Shown piece by piece: positions 5,913-12,365 of a DNA stretch of 25,714 nt (positions are counted from its first letter, which is position 1; each line of letters begins with the position of its first letter). The translations under genes and the position numbers were made by a program. Below the pieces are notes generated by a model. The model made no database searches. It saw nothing but the letters and a program-made list of their open reading frames with translations, and had not been told where the DNA came from. Source of the stretch: a virus; the IMG/VR virus record IMGVR_UViG_3300029267_002513, positions 1 to 25,714 of that record; one strand, given 5' to 3'.

Positions 5913-6671
5913 ATGAATACTGAAATTTTACCACCTACACACTGCCCGGCATGTAACGGCAAAATTCGTAGAGTTAATAACCAGCTTTTTTGTGTTAATC
6001 CGGGTTGTTTGGGTAGTATTAGTAAAAAGCTAGAGCACTATTGTAAGACCTTAAAGATTAAGGGGTTAGGTCCGAAAACTATCGAAAAGCTAGATCTACA
6101 GTCGATATTCGACATATATGAGTTAGACGAGTCTATTTTCGATATCTTAGGCGAGAAAACAGGCTCTAAAATTCTGCTAGAAGTAGAAAATTCTTATTCT
6201 AGTACGTTTACGACCTTTCTTGCGGGCTTAGGCATCCCTTTGATTGGGAAAAGTGCTACTAGCAAACTATCATCTACTGTATCTTGCATAGATGATATTA
6301 CAGAAAAAAGCTGCAAAGCTGCTGGGCTAGGGAATGTAGCTACAGGAAATCTATTGGAATGGCTAGAGGAAAATGATACCCAGCAGCTACGATCTCTTGC
6401 CAGTAGGTTCAGTAGTGAACCGACAAGTGTTAAACCGACAAATTTACCTGCAGTTTGTATTTCAGGTAAACTTAAATCATTCAAAACCAAACAAGAAGCA
6501 AAATTAGCTATTGAAGAGTTGGGATTCAAAGTTACAGATACAGTAACTAAGGATACTCAATACTTATTAACTGAACAGGCTAACGAGACTTCTAAAGTGA
6601 AAAAAGCCCGAGAAAAGGGCATTAAAATTGTAAATTACGAGGAACTAATAAATGAGCAACCAACTACCTAA
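5913..6671 (+). CDS. ligB: NAD+-dependent DNA ligase, C-terminal half (zinc finger, HhH, BRCT)
   Basis: This 252-aa protein supplies the rest of the ligase: a four-Cys zinc finger (C11-x2-C14-x12-C27-x4-C32, beginning PTHCPAC as in cellular enzymes), helix-hairpin-helix repeats (about 45-165, with IKGLGPKTIEKL and AGLGIPLIGKS) and a BRCT domain in the last 75 residues (VCISGKLKSF...ELGFKVTDTVTKDTQYLL). It should pair with the 4840-5808 product to seal nicks. The ATG at 5913 has no ribosome binding site, a TAA lies immediately upstream in frame (5907-5909), and it sits at the promoter P3 -10 box. Translation may therefore rely on read-through transcripts or an unusual start. Confidence 0.9.
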   Translation: MNTEILPPTHCPACNGKIRRVNNQLFCVNPGCLGSISKKLEHYCKTLKIKGLGPKTIEKLDLQSIFDIYELDESIFDILGEKTGSKILLEVENSYSSTFTTFLAGLGIPLIGKSATSKLSSTVSCIDDITEKSCKAAGLGNVATGNLLEWLEENDTQQLRSLASRFSSEPTSVKPTNLPAVCISGKLKSFKTKQEAKLAIEELGFKVTDTVTKDTQYLLTEQANETSKVKKAREKGIKIVNYEELINEQPTT

Positions 6672-7407
6672 GTGGGATGATGAACGTACACAAACTCTTG
6701 AAAATCTAGTAATGGGCGAAAATCCAGTATCTGCTGCTACCGTTCACAAAGCAGCTGATGAGCTGTCAACAACTTCTAAGTCTATTGCAGCAAAGCTACG
6801 CCGATTAGGCTACGAAGTAGCCAGTCTGGCGAAAACTGCTACAAAGTCCTATACTGATGAAGAGGAGCAAGAGCTTCGTGACTACGTAGAAGCAAACCCA
6901 AAGGCATATACTTATGGTGAAATTGCAGAAGCCCTTTTCAATGGTGAACGTTCTCCAAAGCAAATCCAAGGTAAGCTACTTAGCATGGAACTAACCAGGC
7001 TAGTTAAACCTTCTCCCAAGAAAGAAACTCAGAAAACTTATTCTGAAGAGGAGGAGCAGCGCATTATCACTATGATGGAGCAAAACGCCTTCCTAGAGGA
7101 TATTGCAGAAGCACTTGGTCGTCCCATTAACTCAATTCGTGGTAAGGCTCTCAGCCTAGCAAACGAGTATGACAATCTAACTATTCCAAAGCTACGTGAG
7201 CGTAAACAGCCCGCAGCAAAGGTCGATCCCTTTGATAACCTAGATGTTGCTGAGATGACTGTTGAAGATATTGCAGAGACTGTTGGCAAGACTCTTCGTG
7301 GTGTAAAAGCTATGCTAACTCACCGTGCGCTAAAAGCCAAGAACTATGATGGCGCTAAGCGCGCACAGAAAAACAAAGAAAAGAGAGAAAGCGCGGATAA
7401 CGAGTAA
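6652..7407 (+). CDS. Multi-repeat HTH/SANT-like DNA-binding protein (251 aa)
   Basis: The sequence breaks into related helical units: R1 about 8-55 (starts WDDERTQTLENLV), R2 about 67-115 (YTDEEEQELRDYV), R3 about 130-172 (YSEEEEQRIITMM, EDIAEALGRPINSIRGKA) and a shorter R4 about 200-228 (VEDIAETVGKTLRGVKAML). The tail is basic. Each unit looks like a Myb/SANT- or HTH-type DNA-binding domain, and R4 closely matches the 117-aa product at 3532-3885. It is probably an abundant dsDNA-binding protein or transcription factor; T5 has an early DNA-binding protein (D5) in the same part of its map, but homology is not established here. GAGGA precedes the ATG, which overlaps the ligase gene by 20 bases. 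Confidence 0.72.
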   Translation: MSNQLPKWDDERTQTLENLVMGENPVSAATVHKAADELSTTSKSIAAKLRRLGYEVASLAKTATKSYTDEEEQELRDYVEANPKAYTYGEIAEALFNGERSPKQIQGKLLSMELTRLVKPSPKKETQKTYSEEEEQRIITMMEQNAFLEDIAEALGRPINSIRGKALSLANEYDNLTIPKLRERKQPAAKVDPFDNLDVAEMTVEDIAETVGKTLRGVKAMLTHRALKAKNYDGAKRAQKNKEKRESADNE

Positions 7408-7416
7408 TCTTTAAAA

Positions 7417-7437
7417 GGGGGCACGCTTAGTGCCCCT
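7417..7437 (+). promoter_or_regulatory. Hairpin before the helicase gene
   Basis: GGGGCAC (7418-7424) and GTGCCCC (7430-7436) form a seven-pair stem with loop GCTTA. No T-run follows (TATCGAGG). The stem ends five bases before the ribosome binding site of the helicase gene, so it may be a weak terminator, a processing site or an element that controls translation. Confidence 0.55.
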
Positions 7438-7453
7438 ATCGAGGTGCTTAAAT

Positions 7454-8788
7454 GTGAATGTTAAGGGTCTTTTACTGCACTTAGTGCTTACACACCCAGA
7501 CGAGGCTATTGAATATTGGCCTAAAATTAAACCAAAGCATTTCGGCTCTAAAGACTATCGTTCCCTCTACTCCGCAATCTCAAAATTCTATGATACTTAC
7601 AACAAACTTCCCTCCTTTTCTAGCCTTGATCTAGTTACCCGCGATTCCTCACTAAAAGAAGATATTCAAGCCTTAAAAAATCTTTCCGTAGATCCCGATA
7701 TTTCTCTAGACTTAGTATTTGAAACATTTTCGAATGAGTATATTCAAGACTTTGCCTTAGATAAGATGCTTGATTTAGCTCACAAAATTACAAGTATGGA
7801 AGCTGAAGAAATTATAACTGGAATGAATGATGCAGCACTTGTATTAAGCGAAGAAATAGACTCAAATGAACACATAGTTACTATGGCGGATTTTGAAGTA
7901 ATCGACACAACAGAGATTGAAGCTAGGACAACTCTAGGATTAAATAACTCATTTGATGCCAGCATAAAAGGCATACCGTCAACTGAGTTGTTTATGATAG
8001 GCGGTAAACGAGGTGAAGGAAAATCTGTACTCTGCTCAAATATAACTGCTAACCAGTTTATGATGGGCAACTCTTCCATTTATTTCTCTATAGAGATGAG
8101 AGCTAGAGAGGTATTTCACAGAATGTTATCCAATCTAAGCGGAGTAGAGTACTCTAAGATTAGGAATAATACTTGTTCTGAGCCGGAGTTATTAGAGTTG
8201 GCTAAAACTAAAGCCAGCATGTTTGAAGAAGGCGAAGAAATTTTTCAGGAATATTTAGAACACGGTAATTTTACTACCTTTGAGAGAGAGTTGGGGAGAC
8301 GCAAATACCTGAAACGGGATAATCAAATTATTCTAGTAGATAACGAGCAGCTATCTTTATCCGACATAGATGTTAATATAAACAACTTTAAAACTAAGTT
8401 GGGCGATAAGCTAAAGGTAGTTGTAGTGGATTATGTTAATCAGATTCAAATTAACGATATTTACGATTGGAAGCAACAAATTTTTCTCTCAAAAAAGCTA
8501 AAATCATTCGCTAAAAAGTATGATATTGTCATAGTTGCCCCTTATCAAATCGACAAAACTGGAGAAGCACGTTTCGCAAAAGGAATACTTGATGCTGCGG
8601 ATATTGCAGCAATTATTGATAAAGGAGATGACTATATCGGATTAACTTCAACTAAAACCAGAAGTACACCAGCTTTTTCATTTAAGAGTCAAGTAGACTG
8701 GCCTACTTTGAAAATTCTTCCACACGATTACATAGAGTCAGCCGAACCGACTCCTGAGACAGGGGATGACTTATGGACAGTTCAGTAG
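7454..8788 (+). CDS. DnaB-like replicative DNA helicase
   Basis: A 444-aa ATP-dependent 5'-3' fork helicase of the DnaB/gp41 type. The N-terminal helical domain (about 1-130) is followed by a RecA-like motor: Walker A GGKRGEGKS (183-191), a YFSIEM motif near 210 as in DnaB, Walker B VVVVD (D326) followed by YVNQI, APYQ near 362, and a C-terminal sensor region with TSTKTRS. The start is GTG at 7454: GAGGTG (7441-7446) sits correctly before it and the nearby ATG at 7452 is followed at once by TGA. The open frame extends upstream to 7430, but that start would lie inside the hairpin. It overlaps the primase gene by 16 bases, as expected for partners. Confidence 0.9.
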   Translation: MNVKGLLLHLVLTHPDEAIEYWPKIKPKHFGSKDYRSLYSAISKFYDTYNKLPSFSSLDLVTRDSSLKEDIQALKNLSVDPDISLDLVFETFSNEYIQDFALDKMLDLAHKITSMEAEEIITGMNDAALVLSEEIDSNEHIVTMADFEVIDTTEIEARTTLGLNNSFDASIKGIPSTELFMIGGKRGEGKSVLCSNITANQFMMGNSSIYFSIEMRAREVFHRMLSNLSGVEYSKIRNNTCSEPELLELAKTKASMFEEGEEIFQEYLEHGNFTTFERELGRRKYLKRDNQIILVDNEQLSLSDIDVNINNFKTKLGDKLKVVVVDYVNQIQINDIYDWKQQIFLSKKLKSFAKKYDIVIVAPYQIDKTGEARFAKGILDAADIAAIIDKGDDYIGLTSTKTRSTPAFSFKSQVDWPTLKILPHDYIESAEPTPETGDDLWTVQ

Positions 8789-9648
8789 AACGTGTACTTA
8801 AAGATAAAAGTATTAACTATCAGCTTACTGGTAGAGACTTTGTTATTAAGTGTCTAAATCCGGAGCATGACGATCTTAACCCCTCGATGCGTGTGGATAG
8901 AGTGTCAGGCGTATTTAATTGTTTTTCGTGTGGATTTTCAGGGAATATATTTACGCACTATGGCTTAATACAGGACTCCGTCACTAACCAAAAAGCTATC
9001 CAACTTATTGACTATATACTTGATCTAAAGAAAGAGTCATTTAAGTATCCACTACCTTCGTCAATGCCCTATAAGGAATCTTTTAGAAATATAGATTCAA
9101 AAACTATTCAAAAGTTTGAAGCGTTTACCAATACGTCTATGCCAGAACTAATAGACCGTATATGCTTTCCTATTCGCAATACCTTGAATGAAGTATACGC
9201 TGTAATAGCCAGAGATATGTTCACTTCTAAAGGTAATAAGTACAACGTATATCCAGCTGGGTCCCCTTTATGGCCTTTCCCCTCGGTTGTAGAACCAATA
9301 AACAGCACAATATTTATCGTAGAAGGTATTTTCGATATGTTGAATATGCACCAACACGGGGCAACAAATACTGTTGCCCTTATGGGCGTATCTGCTGGAT
9401 TAGTAAAGAAAAGCTATAAAAAAGAAAAATGGAGAAAGGTATTTTCTAGGTATAAGCTACAAGGGGCAACAAATATAAAAATAATGCTGGATAATGACAA
9501 AACAGGAAAGTTAGCCGCAGAAGGGCTAGAGAGCCTACTATCGGATTCCTTCTTCGTAGAGATTATACGATTAAAGGGGGCTAAAGATCCCAACGAACTA
9601 TCAAAAGAACAAATTAAGGTCTTACTAGAGGAAAAGTGTAATGGGTAG
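8773..9648 (+). CDS. DnaG-like DNA primase
   Basis: A 291-aa primase. The N-terminal CHC2-type zinc ribbon uses C27, H32, C50 and C53 (CLNPEH...FNCFSCGFSGN) to recognise template. The TOPRIM catalytic core shows VEGIFD (E184, D188) and the metal-binding D240-N-D242 followed by KTGKLAAEG. It is short for a DnaG-type protein and seems to lack the usual helicase-binding C-terminal domain. Contact with the helicase encoded by the overlapping upstream gene may therefore use another surface. AGGGGAT is a good ribosome binding site. Its end overlaps the polymerase start by eight bases. Confidence 0.9.
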   Translation: MDSSVERVLKDKSINYQLTGRDFVIKCLNPEHDDLNPSMRVDRVSGVFNCFSCGFSGNIFTHYGLIQDSVTNQKAIQLIDYILDLKKESFKYPLPSSMPYKESFRNIDSKTIQKFEAFTNTSMPELIDRICFPIRNTLNEVYAVIARDMFTSKGNKYNVYPAGSPLWPFPSVVEPINSTIFIVEGIFDMLNMHQHGATNTVALMGVSAGLVKKSYKKEKWRKVFSRYKLQGATNIKIMLDNDKTGKLAAEGLESLLSDSFFVEIIRLKGAKDPNELSKEQIKVLLEEKCNG

Positions 9649-11887
9649 TAGAATCGCAGTTGTAGATAAATATGATACTGGATTTAATTATTCAAAAATA
9701 TTTGACTTTGAATTTTCCATCTATTTCTTAGTAGACAAGCAAACTTCAAGTAAGGTGTCTAAAAAACACGTTACCCTAGATCTAGCTATTTTAGATAGCT
9801 ATGATTATGTCATATTGGTTGGAGCCGACGTCTGTAGAGTTACTGGTCAGCTTAGTAGTGGAGTATCTTCTTTGCAGGGGTGTTTGATTAACAACAAATA
9901 TATTCCACTAACTAGCCCCTTTAGCTGTAAGATTAAACCTGAGAATAAGCCCGAATTCGATCTTGCAGTATCTAAAATTCACGATATTATATCCAATAAA
10001 CCTACTAGCGTAGATACTAATAAAGTTATAATAGAGGAAGAGCAGGAAGCCTACGACTATCTTTCAAACGTTTTAGAAAAAGCTAAAAAGGGAGACATTA
10101 CTTATACGGCGATGGATACAGAGACGTCGGCCCTTTACCCAAGGGATGGTTACATAGTGTGTATGTCTCTTTCGTATAAGCGGTATGAGGGGGTGTGCAT
10201 TGTGTCTGACGCAGTATCTGATAGAGTATCAGAGCTGCTTCAAAGTATTATTGATAACACAAAATATACAGTTTTTCATAATGCTAAGTTTGATATCGCA
10301 ATGATGGAGTATCATTATGGTCTAAAATTTGGAAAATTCCATGACACCATGCTAATGCATTATATTTTAGATGAAAGGAGGGGAACACACGGACTAAAAG
10401 ATCTTGCAGCAAAGCTAACACCATTTGGTGACTATGATTCAGGTTTAGATGCCTGGAGAATTGACTACTGTAGAAAGAACAAATTGAAGAGGGAAGACTT
10501 TAATTACTCAATGTTCCCTATTGAGGTACTAGGACCTTATGCCTGTATGGATACAATAGCAACGCTAGAATTATTCGAGCAATTTAAGGATAAGATTGTA
10601 GATAGCCCCATACTGTGGGCTTATCAAAATCTGTTGATTGCGGGCACTAAGCTATTTATAGAAATCCAAAATAATGGTGTACCTTTTAGTAGGGAGGCCC
10701 TTGAAAAAGCCCAAAATACTCTTAACAGGCAGATAAATCGCTATAAGAAGTATATATACAGTACTGATGCAGTTAAAAAGTTTGAAGAGCTGGCTAATGT
10801 AAAGCTGAACTTAAATTCAGTAGTACAATTACGGCAAGTTTTATTTAATGTACTTATGCTCAGTCCTACAGGCATTATGACGGATAAAGGTGAGCATTCT
10901 CTAAATGAGGAGGCACTTACTATACTGGCGGAACAGCACAGCCTGCCTAAAGCTATCCTAAAAGCTAGGAAACTGCTCAAAATAAAAAATACATATATAG
11001 ATAAGGTACTTACTTCTCTAGACAGGGATTCCAGGCTAAGAACTAATTTCAATCTTCATACTACTACTTCTGGTAGGGCCTCCTCTTCTGGAAAGTTAAA
11101 TATGCAGCAGTTGCCACGGGATAATAAAACTGTTAAAAAGTGTATTGTCGCAGGAAAAGGTAAAAAGATTGTATCAGTAGACCTTAGCACAGCAGAAATG
11201 TATGTAGTATCTGTCCTATCTAAAGATAAGAACCTACAAAAAGTTTTTAAGGATTTGAGGTCCGGTTCTGGTGCAGACTTTCATAGTGCTATTGCACATA
11301 TGGTTTTTGACCTGCCATGCGAGCCTAAAGAAGTAAAGGCTCAGTATCCAAAACTACGGCAAGCCGCTAAGGCAGTATCGTTCGGAATATTGTATGGTGC
11401 AGGACCGCAGAAAGTGGCCGACTCCGCGGAGGTATCTCTGGATCGGGCCAGGGAAGTAATTAAGAGCTATTATGATAAGTTTCATAAACTAAGCGACTGG
11501 CTTAAGAAGGAAAAGGAAAATATCTCAAACCTGGGGTATACATATTCTATTTTCTCTAGGAAACGCAGGTTACCGAATGTTAAGTCTCCAGATAAGCAGA
11601 TAGCTTCGCATGAAGTTAGAAGTGGAATTAACTTTCTTGTTCAGAGTGTAGCTTCAGATATAAACCTACTAGCGGCCGTAGATTCACAAAAAGATGTGCT
11701 TACTAAAGGTTTAGATGCTAAAATATTTGGACTTGTGCACGACTCTATTCTAGCAGAAGTTAGCGAAAAGGATATGGATGCTTACTGCGATATTTTGCGT
11801 AAAAATATCGAAAAGGATAGAGGCTGTAATATCTCTGGCTGCCCTATCCTATATGACATAGAAATTGGTGATACCTATGCTTTTTAG
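9641..11887 (+). CDS. Family A DNA polymerase with 3'-5' exonuclease
   Basis: A 748-aa replicative polymerase. The N-terminal 130 residues are not recognised. The proofreading domain has D159-T-E161, N214-AKF-D218 and Y300-x3-D304. The polymerase domain has TTSGRASSSGKLNMQQLP (474-491), motif A D514-L-S-T-A-E519-M-Y, motif B R573-x3-K577-x3-F581-x3-Y585-G and motif C H700-D701-S702. The catalytic aspartates (D514, D701), the motif A glutamate and the O-helix Arg/Lys/Phe/Tyr are kept. Two usual residues differ: the Arg of the ELR motif is Tyr521 and the Glu after HD is Ser702. There is no 5' nuclease domain; that activity is encoded at 19000-19839. GAGGAAA precedes the ATG. Confidence 0.95.
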   Translation: MGSRIAVVDKYDTGFNYSKIFDFEFSIYFLVDKQTSSKVSKKHVTLDLAILDSYDYVILVGADVCRVTGQLSSGVSSLQGCLINNKYIPLTSPFSCKIKPENKPEFDLAVSKIHDIISNKPTSVDTNKVIIEEEQEAYDYLSNVLEKAKKGDITYTAMDTETSALYPRDGYIVCMSLSYKRYEGVCIVSDAVSDRVSELLQSIIDNTKYTVFHNAKFDIAMMEYHYGLKFGKFHDTMLMHYILDERRGTHGLKDLAAKLTPFGDYDSGLDAWRIDYCRKNKLKREDFNYSMFPIEVLGPYACMDTIATLELFEQFKDKIVDSPILWAYQNLLIAGTKLFIEIQNNGVPFSREALEKAQNTLNRQINRYKKYIYSTDAVKKFEELANVKLNLNSVVQLRQVLFNVLMLSPTGIMTDKGEHSLNEEALTILAEQHSLPKAILKARKLLKIKNTYIDKVLTSLDRDSRLRTNFNLHTTTSGRASSSGKLNMQQLPRDNKTVKKCIVAGKGKKIVSVDLSTAEMYVVSVLSKDKNLQKVFKDLRSGSGADFHSAIAHMVFDLPCEPKEVKAQYPKLRQAAKAVSFGILYGAGPQKVADSAEVSLDRAREVIKSYYDKFHKLSDWLKKEKENISNLGYTYSIFSRKRRLPNVKSPDKQIASHEVRSGINFLVQSVASDINLLAAVDSQKDVLTKGLDAKIFGLVHDSILAEVSEKDMDAYCDILRKNIEKDRGCNISGCPILYDIEIGDTYAF

Positions 11888-12365
11888 TAATGTAGAATTT
11901 CCTATATTTACGATTCCAGCTAAAGTAGGGGAGATAAAAGAGTCGGGTAATATTATCTATTTTAGGGACAAAATTATTGATAATAGAAACCTATCTGGTA
12001 AGGATCTAGCAAGTAGAAGGCTGAAAATACCTAGAGGCGATAGATACCCGCTCAGACAGGCTTTGTTAAATATCCGTGCAGTAGTAAAATCAGGTACTAA
12101 ATATTTTATAGACTCTAAAGGGGGCTTATTTAGGTACCAAAAAACTAAATTCTATAATGTCATATATAGAAAGGTAATCTCGATCCTAAACACCAATGAA
12201 TTGATTATTTTTGTGGAAGGTATAGATACATATATAACTCTTTCACCTTTGCAATATAACTATATAACGGTTAACCACTACTTGGGGCTAATCGAATTAA
12301 ATCCAGGATTTTTGATATATGAAGTATCGGAAACACGTAAAAAAGATACCAGAAAAAAGTTATGA
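11877..12365 (+). CDS. Hypothetical protein between polymerase and helicase (162 aa)
   Basis: Function unknown. The product starts MLFSNVEFPIFTIPAKVGEI and looks beta-rich, with a basic end (RKKDTRKKL). The frame is open from a TTG at 11865, but the ATG at 11877, with GGTG six bases before it, is the likelier start. It overlaps the polymerase gene by 11 bases and the next ATG by four (ATGA). The tight packing between polymerase and helicase suggests a replication accessory protein, but no motif proves it. Confidence 0.75.
   Translation: MLFSNVEFPIFTIPAKVGEIKESGNIIYFRDKIIDNRNLSGKDLASRRLKIPRGDRYPLRQALLNIRAVVKSGTKYFIDSKGGLFRYQKTKFYNVIYRKVISILNTNELIIFVEGIDTYITLSPLQYNYITVNHYLGLIELNPGFLIYEVSETRKKDTRKKL

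Noticed and set aside
5808-5913. Programmed ribosome bypass or an intron joining the ligase halves
   Set aside because: The gap is filled by a promoter and a dispersed module; there are no matching take-off and landing codons, and it is too short for a self-splicing intron. A two-subunit ligase is known in T5.
11865-11876. TTG start for the gene after the polymerase
   Set aside because: An ATG four codons later has a better placed ribosome binding site.
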